Of a DNA stretch of 64,000 nucleotides, positions 41,839 through 50,475 are shown piece after piece; position 1 is the first letter of the stretch; each line of letters opens with the position of its first letter. Position numbers and translations under genes: made by a program. This DNA comes from Kribbella antiqua. Its GTDB lineage: Bacteria; Actinomycetota; Actinomycetes; Propionibacteriales; Kribbellaceae. The notes below the pieces were generated by a model that saw nothing but the letters and a program-made list of their open reading frames with translations, made no database searches and was not told the origin of the DNA. The DNA is taken from the NCBI RefSeq assembly GCF_004345665.1, contig NZ_SLWR01000018.1:1-64000 (forward strand). The letters run 5' to 3'.

Positions 41839-43155
41839 TCACGCAGTTGGGGGGTCGGCTGGTGGGGTGGTTGGGGTCAGGCGCCAGCCTTGGTCGTTGT
41901 ACTCGATGAGGGCTAGGTCGGCGAGGGTTTCGAGGCATTCCTGGGTGGTGTCGAGGTCGAGGCCTGCTGTGGTGGCTATGCGGGTGGCGGGGACTGGGGT
42001 GACGATCGGGACGGCGTCCAGGGTGCGGCGGACGTCGTGGGAGAGGCGGTCGATCGGGTTCGGCTCGGCTTGGGGGTATGGGGTCAGGCGGGTGCCGAAG
42101 GGGGAGATCGCCTCGACGATGTCTGCGACGTTGGTGACGAGTACGGCGTCGCGTTCGCGGATCAGGACGTGCGCGCCCTCGGACATGCGCGACGTGATCG
42201 GGCCCGGGACGGCGAGGACGGCACGACCGCATTGGTCTGCCCAACCTGCGCTGTTCAGCGCTCCGCTGCGAACTGCGGCCTCGATCACGACCGTGCCCAG
42301 GGTGGCCGCGGCGATCAGGCGGTTGCGCGAGAGGAACCGCAGCCTGGTCGGCGAACACCCTGGCGGCAGTTCGCTCATCACCAGCCCTTCGGCCACGATC
42401 CGGTTGAACAGTGCCGAGTTGGTCTTCGGGTAGCTGACATCGACTCCACACGCCAGCACAGCCACTGTCACTCCGGAGCCCGCCAGCGCCCCGCGATGAG
42501 CGGCCGCGTCGATCCCGAAGGCACCCCCGGACACGATCGTGTACCCGGTCTCCGCCAGTCCGGCTGACAGCTCGGCGGCGACATGCTCGCCGTACGTCGA
42601 GCACGCGCGGGCACCCACCATCGCCACAGATCGCTCAAGCACCTGTCGCAGGTTCGCCGGGCCGCGGACCCACAACCCGAACGGCACCCCGCCTCGTCGG
42701 CTCAGCTGGCCGGCGTCCGCGAGTACCTCGACCTGCTCCGGCCATTCGTCGTCCCCGGGAATCACGAACCGCGCGCCGCTGGCCGCCGCTCGCTCCAGAT
42801 CTCGCTCGGGCTCGACCTCAGCCAGCCGTGTGCTCCACCGCTCCATCCCTGGAACCTTCCGCCGCAGCGCCTCCCAGATCTCCGCCGCGCCCAACCCCGC
42901 AAACGCCTTCAGCGCCGCGGGATCGCCCGGCTCCACCACTCGGGACAAACCCGCCCGGGCTAGCCGCTCGTCGTCGGCCCCGGCAATCGAGGCGTCGGCC
43001 GGCCCGCCGCTGCCGCCCACTCCGGCCGCGTCCGGGGCTGCAGGAGGCGTCGGCGGTGTGCCCGCTTCGGTGGCTGAAGCGGGCGATGGCGAAGCTGGAG
43101 CGTCGCCTGAAGATGCCGTCGGCAAGTAGTTCTGGGGCTTGGTTGAGAGCGTCAT
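41839..43155 (-). CDS. dprA: DNA-processing protein DprA
   Basis: 438-residue DprA/Smf protein, which loads RecA on single-stranded DNA taken up during transformation. The Rossmann-like core has SVAMVGARACSTYGEHVA near residue 175, then VSGGAFGIDAAAHRGAL and FLSRNRLIAA. A C-terminal winged-helix-like domain (about 365-425) follows. The first 50 residues are Ala/Pro/Gly-rich and probably disordered. The ATG overlaps the comM stop (ATGA). Orientation is opposite to rnhB, contrary to the usual order. Confidence 0.92.
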   Translation of the reverse strand: MTLSTKPQNYLPTASSGDAPASPSPASATEAGTPPTPPAAPDAAGVGGSGGPADASIAGADDERLARAGLSRVVEPGDPAALKAFAGLGAAEIWEALRRKVPGMERWSTRLAEVEPERDLERAAASGARFVIPGDDEWPEQVEVLADAGQLSRRGGVPFGLWVRGPANLRQVLERSVAMVGARACSTYGEHVAAELSAGLAETGYTIVSGGAFGIDAAAHRGALAGSGVTVAVLACGVDVSYPKTNSALFNRIVAEGLVMSELPPGCSPTRLRFLSRNRLIAAATLGTVVIEAAVRSGALNSAGWADQCGRAVLAVPGPITSRMSEGAHVLIRERDAVLVTNVADIVEAISPFGTRLTPYPQAEPNPIDRLSHDVRRTLDAVPIVTPVPATRIATTAGLDLDTTQECLETLADLALIEYNDQGWRLTPTTPPADPPTA

Positions 43156-44729
43156 GCTGCGGTTCCTTTGAGGGGGCGGGCGTCGGCGAGGGCGGTGAGG
43201 GGTTCGCCGGAGCGGAGTTGGAAGGCTTGGTGGGTGAGCTCGCGGGTGGGCGTGTCGATGCCTTGGAGATCGGCCAATGTCCACGCCACGCGGACGACAC
43301 GGTCGAAACCGCGGGCGGTGATCCGACCAGCGGCGTACAGATCCTCGAGCAGCCGTTGGCTGGCGCCGTCGAGTGGGAACTCGCGGCGCAGCACTGGGCC
43401 TGGGACCTCGCTGTTGAGGATCCATCCGGTGTCGCGGTAGCGGAACGCCTGCCGATCGCGGGCAGCTCTGACCCGCTCGGCCACGACGGCTGTCGACTCG
43501 GCTGTCTCGCCGTCGGTGATGGTGCGCGCGGCCGGGAGGATCTGGCGCTGGATGTCGAGGCGGTCCTTGATCGGACCGCTGATCCGTTGCCGGTAGCGCG
43601 CCAGCACGTGAGGCGTGCAGTTGCAGATTCCCTGATTCGTGCCGGACAACCCGCACGGACACGGATTGGCCGCGAGCACGAGCATGAACCGAGCCGGGAA
43701 CTTCGCGACGGCCGCCGACCGGTGCACCTCGACGAACCCGGACTCCAGTGGCTGCCGCAGCGTGTCGAGGGTCAGCGGGTGCATCTCGGGCGCTTCGTCG
43801 ATGAACAAGATCCCCCGATGCGCGCAGCTGATCGCGCCCGGCCGCGGCATCCCCGAGCCGCCGCCGACCAGGCTCGACAGCGACGCCGTGTGGTGTGGAG
43901 CGATGAACGGCGGGCGGACGACGAGTTCGGCGTCGTTGGTCAGCAACCCGGCAAGCGAGTGCACCGCCGAAACTTCCAGAGAGTCGTCCGTGCTGAGGTC
44001 CGGCATCAGCCCGGCGAGTCGCTCGGCCAGCATCGTCTTGCCCGATCCTGGCGGTCCGTGCAGGAACAGGTGATGACCGCCGGCCGCGGCCGCTTCGATC
44101 GCCCGCCGGCCCTCGTGTTGACCGATGACGTCGTCCAGGTCGACCTCTGGAACCCGCGTCAGCGACTCGGACAGCAACCGCGGCTCGGCCCGCGGCGGCG
44201 CCTCGTCCGGGATCTCGTCCCCGCGCAGGATCGCCAGCACCTGCCGCAGCGACCGTACGCCGTACACGTCGATACCGGGCACCAGTCGCGCCTCGCCCGC
44301 ATTCAGCTCGGGTACGACGATGCGGTCGAAGCCGGACCGGGAAGCGGCCAGCGTCATCGCCAGCGCGCCACGGACCTCGCGCACCCGTCCGTCGAGCCCG
44401 AGTTCGCCGATCATCGCCGAGCGCCGCAGCGAGCTGATGTCGAGCACTCCGGCGGCTGCGAGCAGGGCGCAGGCGATCGCGACGTCGTAGTGCGAGCCGG
44501 TCTTGGGCAGCGTGGCTGGCGAGAGCCCGATGGTGACCTTGCGGTCGGGGAATCGCTCGCCGCTGTTCACCACCGCGGCCCGGACCCGGTCGCGAGCCTC
44601 GGACAGCGACGCGTCCGGTAGCCCGATCAAGGTCGTCTTCGGCAGGCCTTGGGCGATGTCTGCCTCGACCTCGACCAGGTGACCTTCGAGACCGACCAAC
44701 GCGACCGACCACGTCTGTGCGAGAGGCAT
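43152..44729 (-). CDS. comM: Mg-chelatase-like AAA ATPase ComM (YifB family)
   Basis: 525-residue hexameric helicase-like ATPase that promotes branch migration during natural transformation. The N-terminal LonC-like domain (about 1-180) contains VGLEGHLVEVEADIAQGLPK. The AAA core has Walker A HGPPGSGKTMLAERL near residue 223 and Walker B GILFIDEAPEM near 308. A cysteine set (NPCPCG, GICNCTPHVLARY) lies near 355-375. The C-terminal end has the typical AYTLAD-like helix (VAWTLADLQG). It is coupled to yraN upstream by a one-base overlap. Confidence 0.93.
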   Translation of the reverse strand: MPLAQTWSVALVGLEGHLVEVEADIAQGLPKTTLIGLPDASLSEARDRVRAAVVNSGERFPDRKVTIGLSPATLPKTGSHYDVAIACALLAAAGVLDISSLRRSAMIGELGLDGRVREVRGALAMTLAASRSGFDRIVVPELNAGEARLVPGIDVYGVRSLRQVLAILRGDEIPDEAPPRAEPRLLSESLTRVPEVDLDDVIGQHEGRRAIEAAAAGGHHLFLHGPPGSGKTMLAERLAGLMPDLSTDDSLEVSAVHSLAGLLTNDAELVVRPPFIAPHHTASLSSLVGGGSGMPRPGAISCAHRGILFIDEAPEMHPLTLDTLRQPLESGFVEVHRSAAVAKFPARFMLVLAANPCPCGLSGTNQGICNCTPHVLARYRQRISGPIKDRLDIQRQILPAARTITDGETAESTAVVAERVRAARDRQAFRYRDTGWILNSEVPGPVLRREFPLDGASQRLLEDLYAAGRITARGFDRVVRVAWTLADLQGIDTPTRELTHQAFQLRSGEPLTALADARPLKGTAA

Positions 44730-45085
44730 CAGGCCGCCCCCCGCACATGGTCGACCCTGGGCGGCGTGTTGTGCTCGAAGAACACCGCGAGGATGTCGAT
44801 CCGGACCGCGGCCGGCGTGAGGTCGTGCGTCTGCAGCCAGCGGCCGGCCAGCTTGCGGAGCGTCGCGAGCTTCCGATAGGTGATCGACTCCAGCGGACTG
44901 CCGTAGTTGAGCCCGCGGCGGGTCTTCACCTCACAGACGACCAGCGTGTCGCCGTCACGCGCGACGATGTCGATCTCGCCGAGCTCGCAGCGCCAGTTGC
45001 GCTCGAGGATGGCGAAACCTTCGGTCGTGAGATACCTCGCGGCGAGATCTTCGCCGTACTGCCCGACTGCCTTCTTGGTCCGCAT
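44729..45085 (-). CDS. YraN/UPF0102 endonuclease-like protein
   Basis: 118-residue member of UPF0102 (YraN), with a restriction-endonuclease-like fold. GQYGEDLAARYLTTEGF opens it, and the putative catalytic GEIDIVARDG and VVCEVKTRRG carry the acidic residues and lysine. It is usually linked to comM and dprA, as here. No activity is established for the family. It lies 91 bases before the amino-acid permease gene's 3' end. Confidence 0.9.
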   Translation of the reverse strand: MRTKKAVGQYGEDLAARYLTTEGFAILERNWRCELGEIDIVARDGDTLVVCEVKTRRGLNYGSPLESITYRKLATLRKLAGRWLQTHDLTPAAVRIDILAVFFEHNTPPRVDHVRGAA

Positions 45086-45176
45086 CGATGACCACCTCCG
45101 GCTAAGAACATGCCGGGATCAGCCACCGATTTCAGACCCGATTTCAAGCCTGTGGAAAACGCGAAGAGGCAGGGCG

Positions 45177-46802
45177 TCAGCTGCGCATGTGTTTGCCGCG
45201 GGTGGGCTTCTGCGGCGGCGTACGCACTGCGCGGAGTTCGTCGCTTGTCCGGTCCGTCTCGGTGCGGACCGTCTGCATGCCGCCGGTGCCGGGATCGGTG
45301 TCACCGATGTCGAAGTCCCAGCTGTCCTCGTTGGCCAGCCGGCTGTGCCACCGTCCGTACAGGCCGTAGATGGCCAGCCCGAGCAGCATCCAGATGACGA
45401 ACTTCGTCCAGGTGCTGGTGTTCAGGTTGAGCATCAGCCACAGCGTCGCCGCCAGCGACAGCAACGGGATCAGCGGCACCATCGGGACCCGGAAGCCGCG
45501 CTCGAGGTTCGGCTCGGTCCGGCGCAGCCTGAGGACACCGACCGCACAGAACGCGAAGCAGAACAGCGCACCCATCACCAGCAGCTCTTCCAGCTCGAGC
45601 ACCTTCGGGTACAGCGTGAGCGCCAGCGCGGCGAAGCCGGCCGCGGTCGCCGCCCGGGCCGGGGAGGAGTACACCCGGCTGACCCGGCCGAGGCTCTTCG
45701 GCAGCAGGCCGTCACGTCCCATGTTGAACAGCACTCGGCTCTGTGCGATCAGCACAACCATGATCACCGTCATCAGCGCGAGCAACGCCCCGAGGTTGAC
45801 CACCTTCGCGGCCCAGCCGACGCCGACGGCGGCAAGCGCCTCAGACACTGGCGCACTTCCGCCGAGCTGCTTGTACGGCCGCATCCCGACCAGTACGACG
45901 GCCATCGCCAGGTAGAGGATCGTGACGGCGCCGACGCCGAGCAGCATGCCCTGCGGCACGGTCTTGCGCGGGCTGCGGGCGTCCTCGGACGCGGTCGCGA
46001 TCAGGTCGAAACCGATGTAGGCGAACACGATCGTGCTGGCCGCGGTGAAGATGCCCATCACACCGAACCCGCCGAACGAGGAGTCGAGGATCCAGCCGAG
46101 CAACGTCGGGCTGGCCTCGGCCGGTGCGGCCATCGCGGGCGGCACGAACGGGTGGTAGTTGTCCATGTTGATGTGCCGGGCACCGACCACGACCACCAGC
46201 AGGATCACGGCGACCTTGGCGATCACGACCACGGTCAGCACCCGGGCGGACAGCTTCGTCCCGGTCACGATCATCGCGGTCAGGATCAGCAGCAGCAGGG
46301 GCGCGACCAGGTTGACCTTCGCATCAGGCCCGAAGAAGCGGGCAAGGTTCTCGGGCAGGGTGACGCCGAAACCTTGGAGTGTTGCCAGGAAGTACGCCGA
46401 CCAGGCGCGGGCGACGATCGCGGCCGCGGTCACCAGCTCCAGCACGAGCGCCCAGCCGACCAGCCAGGCCCACATCTCGCCGAAGGTCACGTAGCTGAAG
46501 GTGTAGGCGCTTCCCGAGACGGGAATGGTGGACGACAGCTCGGCATAGCAGGCGGCGGCCAGCAGGCACACGATGGCAGCGATGACGAAGGACAGGATCA
46601 CGGCCGGACCGGCGCCGGTGGCCGCCTGGTTGCCGCTGATCCTGAAGATGCCGGACCCGATCATCACGCCCAGGCCGAGTACAACCAGGTCGCGACGACC
46701 GAACAGGCGCGGCAGACGGTGCCGCGCGTCCTCGACTCGAGTGAACGCCGACTCGACCGGCAGGCGCCGGCCTACGGTCTGTCCGTTCGCTGAGGGGGCC
46801 AT
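45177..46802 (-). CDS. APC-family amino-acid permease
   Basis: 541-residue transporter with about twelve membrane helices. An early GLGVMIGSGIFRISG segment near residue 42 forms the broken first helix that binds substrate, and FAYIGFDLIATASEDARSPR near 268 is typical of cationic-amino-acid or broad-range APC permeases. Tails at both ends are polar and charged. The substrate is unknown. Its ATG may be shared by a promoter region with the divergent xerC gene, 136 bases away. Confidence 0.86.
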   Translation of the reverse strand: MAPSANGQTVGRRLPVESAFTRVEDARHRLPRLFGRRDLVVLGLGVMIGSGIFRISGNQAATGAGPAVILSFVIAAIVCLLAAACYAELSSTIPVSGSAYTFSYVTFGEMWAWLVGWALVLELVTAAAIVARAWSAYFLATLQGFGVTLPENLARFFGPDAKVNLVAPLLLLILTAMIVTGTKLSARVLTVVVIAKVAVILLVVVVGARHINMDNYHPFVPPAMAAPAEASPTLLGWILDSSFGGFGVMGIFTAASTIVFAYIGFDLIATASEDARSPRKTVPQGMLLGVGAVTILYLAMAVVLVGMRPYKQLGGSAPVSEALAAVGVGWAAKVVNLGALLALMTVIMVVLIAQSRVLFNMGRDGLLPKSLGRVSRVYSSPARAATAAGFAALALTLYPKVLELEELLVMGALFCFAFCAVGVLRLRRTEPNLERGFRVPMVPLIPLLSLAATLWLMLNLNTSTWTKFVIWMLLGLAIYGLYGRWHSRLANEDSWDFDIGDTDPGTGGMQTVRTETDRTSDELRAVRTPPQKPTRGKHMRS

Positions 46803-46938
46803 GGTCAGGGGTGCCTCCGTTGCTACTAGGGCAATCGGGCCGAACAGTAGTCGACCGTCGGGCTATCGACCAGACCTCCCTTCGTCGGCCACCGCGCGGT
46901 GGCTTGCGATGCCAGGTCCGCTCCCGCATGGTCGAACC

Positions 46939-47880
46939 ATGGCGCCGGACGATGTCAGCGAACCAGCAACTCTGCCCGAAGGATTCGCTGCGTTACTGGC
47001 TGACTACGAACGGCATCTGACGGCGGAAAGAGACCTCAGCAGGCACTCGGTCAGAGCGTACATCGGCGACGTCGAGGATTTACTCGAACATTTGATTCGG
47101 CTTGGTCACAAAGAGCTGGAGGCCCTCGACATCCGCGGTCTGCGGTCCTGGCTGGCCAAGCAGCAGAGCCTCGGCAAGGCACGCAGCACGATGTCACGAC
47201 GGGCGACTGCCGCACGTGTCTTCACCGCCTGGGCACACCGGACCGGCCGGATCAGCACGGACCCAGGAGCACTCCTGGCAAGTCCCCGCCCGCACAAGAG
47301 CCTGCCGGGCGTGCTCGGTCAGGCTGACACGCGTGCCGTGCTCGACGCGGCGGCCGTCGCGGCGGACGACGGCAGCCCGGTCGGGCTCCGCGATCTGGCG
47401 ATCATGGAACTCCTCTACGCGACCGGCATCCGCGTCGGCGAGCTCTGCGCACTCGACATCGACGACATCGACCAGTCCCGGCGGGTCGTCCGCGTCTTCG
47501 GCAAGGGCCGGAAAGAACGCTCCGTCCCGTACGGCGTACCCGCCGCCGACGCGCTGCGTCGATGGCTCGAGGAAGCCCGCCCACAGCTGGTCCGGGCCGG
47601 CAGTGGTCCCGCGGTGTTCCTTGGCGCGCGCGGCGGCCGCATCGACCAGCGCGCCGTACGACGTCTTGTGCACGAACGCATCGGTGTCGTCGACGCCCCC
47701 GATCTGTCGCCGCACGGGCTTCGCCACACGGCCGCGACGCATTTGCTGGAAGGCGGTGCGGATCTCCGAAGCGTTCAGGAACTCCTCGGTCATGCCTCGC
47801 TGGCGACCACGCAGATCTATACCCACATCTCCACCGACCGACTCCGCCGGGCCTACGAACAGGCTCACCCCCGCGCCTGA
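46939..47880 (+). CDS. xerC: Tyrosine recombinase XerC
   Basis: 313-residue site-specific recombinase that resolves chromosome dimers at dif with XerD. The N-terminal SAM-like DNA-binding domain (about 15-110) has LTAERDLSRHSVRAYIGD. Catalytic residues are Arg in ATGIRVGEL near 159, Lys in GKGRKERSVPYG, His-x-x-Arg in HGLRHTAATHLL near 258 and His/Tyr in GHASLATTQIYTH near 281-294. The ATG at 46939 is chosen since it leaves a short leader before the domain; the open frame extends upstream without family similarity. Its position near dprA is typical. Confidence 0.9.
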   Translation: MAPDDVSEPATLPEGFAALLADYERHLTAERDLSRHSVRAYIGDVEDLLEHLIRLGHKELEALDIRGLRSWLAKQQSLGKARSTMSRRATAARVFTAWAHRTGRISTDPGALLASPRPHKSLPGVLGQADTRAVLDAAAVAADDGSPVGLRDLAIMELLYATGIRVGELCALDIDDIDQSRRVVRVFGKGRKERSVPYGVPAADALRRWLEEARPQLVRAGSGPAVFLGARGGRIDQRAVRRLVHERIGVVDAPDLSPHGLRHTAATHLLEGGADLRSVQELLGHASLATTQIYTHISTDRLRRAYEQAHPRA

Positions 47881-47942
47881 TTCGTCGTGTGTCAGCGGGT
47901 GGGTGCGGCGGGGCAGGCGGAGAATGGGGCAGACTGCGGGGC

Positions 47943-48422
47943 ATGCGGGTTTCGGCGAAGTCTGACTATGCGTTGCGGGCGCTGATCGAAATCACCCAGC
48001 GATGGGTGGCCAACGACCCCTCGGTGGTGTCCGCCGAGGAGCTCAGTCGTGCGCAGGGGATTCCGCACGGGTTCCTGCAGGGCATCCTGGCCGACCTTCG
48101 GCGCGCGGGCGTGCTGACCAGTCAGCGCGGGCAGTCCGGCGGGTGGAAGCTGGCGGTGGATCCGAACGAGATCTCCGTCGCCGACGTGATGCGCGCGGTG
48201 GACGGGCCGATCGTGAGTATCTCAGGCGTCCGGCCCGAGAGCGTCGCGTACAACGAGCGGGCCGTGGTGCTGCAGCGCGTCTGGATCGCCGCTCGAGCGA
48301 GCCTGCGGGACGTGCTCGAGCACACCACGCTCACCGACCTCGCCAAGAACAAGCTCCCGGCCGGCGTCGAACGCCGCTCCCGCGACGAAGACGCCTGGCA
48401 AGCCCGCGTCCCCGGTAGCTGA
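47943..48422 (+). CDS. Rrf2-family transcriptional regulator lacking the cluster cysteines
   Basis: 159-residue winged-helix regulator. The start MRVSAKSDYALRALIEI and SAEELSRAQGIPHGFLQGIL are Rrf2 hallmarks, and VLTSQRGQSGGWKLA forms the wing. Iron-sulfur Rrf2 proteins (IscR, NsrR, RsrR) have three conserved cysteines in the second half. This protein has no cysteine at all, so it cannot bind such a cluster. It may sense something else or act constitutively. No obvious target lies beside it; the M23-like gene faces it. Confidence 0.83.
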   Translation: MRVSAKSDYALRALIEITQRWVANDPSVVSAEELSRAQGIPHGFLQGILADLRRAGVLTSQRGQSGGWKLAVDPNEISVADVMRAVDGPIVSISGVRPESVAYNERAVVLQRVWIAARASLRDVLEHTTLTDLAKNKLPAGVERRSRDEDAWQARVPGS

Positions 48423-48447
48423 GCCGACCGGAGCCAAGCCTGCCCGG

Positions 48448-49107
48448 CTAGTGGCGCCTGATCATGAGGCCGCCGGCGATGGTGAGGACTGCGGCGGCGC
48501 CGACGACGGCCGCAGCTGTCCGTTCGCCCCGGGGAGACGGTGGACTGCCGCTGAGCTCGCTGCGCACCTCGGGCTGCGGTGGGTCCGAGCCTGCAGGGGC
48601 CTCAGGTTGAGCCCAAGCTGGGACCGCGCTGAGCGGCGGTTGGGGTGAAGCCGCACTGAGCGGTAGGAGCCGCACCGGCCGGTCTGGGAGCAAGGTCAGT
48701 GGGTTGAGGTACTGCTTGCCCTGCAGAAGGCCCCAATGGAGACAGGTTGCAGGTGCGCAGTGGGAGCCGGCGGCGGACAGGCGTCCGATGACCGTGCCGG
48801 GCGTGACCGCGGCGCCGACCGCAACGGCAGGCACGATCGGTTCGTAGGTTGTGCGGCGTGCGCCGGTGGTCACCACGACGACACCTCGGCCGGCGAGTTG
48901 ACCGGCGTACGTGATCGTGCCGGCGGTCGCGGCGCGGACCGGTTGGCCGGGGGAGCCGGCCAGGTCGACACCGCGGTGGCCGGGCAGCCACGGTTTGGCC
49001 GGCAGTTCGAAGCCATGGACTACCCGGGGGCGTGGTTCAAGCGGCCAGACGGTCTCGGTGCTGGGTTGAGGGGTCAGGAAGGCGAGGGTCAGCAGGATGA
49101 GGTTCAT
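48448..49107 (-). CDS. M23-like (LytM domain) protein with degenerate active site
   Basis: 219-residue secreted or membrane protein. The N-terminal hydrophobic start MNLILLTLAFLTPQP is a short signal sequence. The LytM domain (about 35-145) has GHRGVDLAG and TCLHWGLLQGKQYLNPLTLL. In active M23 endopeptidases the second motif is HxH; here it is CLH, so one zinc ligand is lost. A Pro-rich linker and a C-terminal membrane helix (about 195-214) end with RRH. It may act as a peptidoglycan sensor or amidase activator. The ATG at 49107 fits the signal sequence. Confidence 0.8.
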   Translation of the reverse strand: MNLILLTLAFLTPQPSTETVWPLEPRPRVVHGFELPAKPWLPGHRGVDLAGSPGQPVRAATAGTITYAGQLAGRGVVVVTTGARRTTYEPIVPAVAVGAAVTPGTVIGRLSAAGSHCAPATCLHWGLLQGKQYLNPLTLLPDRPVRLLPLSAASPQPPLSAVPAWAQPEAPAGSDPPQPEVRSELSGSPPSPRGERTAAAVVGAAAVLTIAGGLMIRRH

Positions 49108-49178
49108 GCCTGAAACATGCCGTGAAACCAGCTGATCACGGACGGTGAATTCGCCGCCTGTGGACAACCGGTGCCGAG

Positions 49179-49208
49179 TTCGCATCCGCCCGCGCGGTCC
49201 CGTACACT
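49179..49208 (+). promoter_or_regulatory. Candidate rpsB promoter
   Basis: TTCGCA (49179-49184), an 18-base spacer and TACACT (49203-49208) lie about 190 bases before the rpsB start. The 289-base gap to the M23-like gene includes a long GC-rich leader able to fold (for example around 49285-49325). Ribosomal-protein feedback on such a leader is possible but not shown. Confidence 0.45.
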
Positions 49209-49396
49209 TCCGGTGGCGTCCCATGCGAGTGGGGCGACTTCGCACGCCCGAATACCAGCGCGTTCTCCTCGGTCCCGGCCAGTCCGGGATGGGTCCGCGC
49301 CGCGGGCGTCAGGCGCGGGGGACCAGCCGGTTCACCGCGGGACAACCGAGACAGCGCCCGATCGAGTGACCGGGCGCGACAGGAGGAAACACCCTC

Positions 49397-50326
49397 ATGG
49401 CCGTAGTGACCATGAAGCAGCTCCTTGAGAGCGGCGTGCACTTCGGGCACCAGACCCGGCGCTGGAACCCGAAGATGAAGCGCTACATCCTCACCGAGCG
49501 CAACGGCATCTACATCATCGACCTGCAGCAGTCGCTGTCGTACATCGACCGCGCCTACGAGTTTGTCCGGAGCACTGTCGCCTCCGGCGGCGCGATCCTG
49601 TTCGTCGGCACCAAGAAGCAGGCCCAGGAAGCGATCGCCGAGCAGGCGACCCGGGTCGGCATGCCGTACGTGAACCAGCGCTGGCTGGGCGGCATGCTCA
49701 CCAACTTCCAGACCGTCAACAAGCGGCTCCAGCGGCTCAAGGAGCTGGAGCTGATCGACTTCGACGACGTGGCCGGCTCCGGTGTCACCAAGAAGGAGCT
49801 GCTGCAGAAGCGGCGCGAGCACGACAAGCTGCTGAAGACCCTCGGCGGTATCCGCGACATGGCCCGGGTTCCGGCCGCCGTGTGGATCGTGGACACCAAG
49901 AAGGAGCACCTCGCGGTCGACGAAGCGCGCAAGCTGAAGCTGCCGATCATCGGCATCCTGGACACGAACTGCGACCCGGACGAGGTCGACTTCCCGATCC
50001 CGGGTAACGACGACGCGATCCGCTCGGTCGGCCTGCTCACCCGCGTGGTCGCCGACGCCGTCGCCGACGGCCTGATGGCCCGCTCGGGCCAGGGCGCCGC
50101 CGCGGCCGGTGAGGAGCTGGGCCAGGAGGAGCCGCTGGCCGCCTGGGAGCGCGAGCTGCTGGAGAGCCAGAACGGCACCGCCGAGGCCAAGCCCGCCGAC
50201 GCGCCGGCCGCCGAGGTCAAGGCCGAGGCCGCCGAGGTCAAGGCCGAGGAGACCCCGGCTCCGGAGGCCCCCGCTGCCGAGGCTCCGGCCGCCGAGGCCG
50301 ACAGCCCGAAGACCGACGAGGCCTGA
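49397..50326 (+). CDS. rpsB: 30S ribosomal protein S2
   Basis: 309-residue S2. VVTMKQLLESGVHFGHQTRR opens it, RWLGGMLTNFQTV and PIIGILDTNCDPDEVD follow. The core ends near residue 235; the remaining 70 residues are Ala/Glu/Pro-rich with repeated EVKAE. Such a tail is frequent in actinobacteria. The ATG follows AGGAGG. First gene of rpsB-tsf-pyrH-frr. Confidence 0.96.
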   Translation: MAVVTMKQLLESGVHFGHQTRRWNPKMKRYILTERNGIYIIDLQQSLSYIDRAYEFVRSTVASGGAILFVGTKKQAQEAIAEQATRVGMPYVNQRWLGGMLTNFQTVNKRLQRLKELELIDFDDVAGSGVTKKELLQKRREHDKLLKTLGGIRDMARVPAAVWIVDTKKEHLAVDEARKLKLPIIGILDTNCDPDEVDFPIPGNDDAIRSVGLLTRVVADAVADGLMARSGQGAAAAGEELGQEEPLAAWERELLESQNGTAEAKPADAPAAEVKAEAAEVKAEETPAPEAPAAEAPAAEADSPKTDEA

Positions 50327-50334
50327 TCACCTGA

Positions 50335-50370
50335 GCCGCCCGGACTTCGTCGTACGACGATCCGGGCGGC
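50335..50370 (+). terminator. Stem-loop between rpsB and tsf
   Basis: GCCGCCCGGA (50335-50344) and TCCGGGCGGC (50361-50370) are perfectly complementary. The loop contains a second self-complementary stretch, TCGTCGTACGACGA (50347-50360), so the stem can extend almost to its centre. There is no T-tract. It may attenuate transcription into tsf or protect the rpsB 3' end. Confidence 0.65.
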
Positions 50371-50475
50371 CAGCCCGGCCGGACGGCCGGAGCAGGCACC
50401 CGGGGCACCGAACCCGGACCAGCCCCGACCCGGCCGACCATCAGCTGACGCACCCACAAGACGAGAGAACGAGGA

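Noticed and set aside
44907..46793. Long plus-strand frame opposite the amino-acid permease
   Set aside because: Highly charged, Gln/His/Asp-rich product typical of an antisense shadow of a membrane protein gene.
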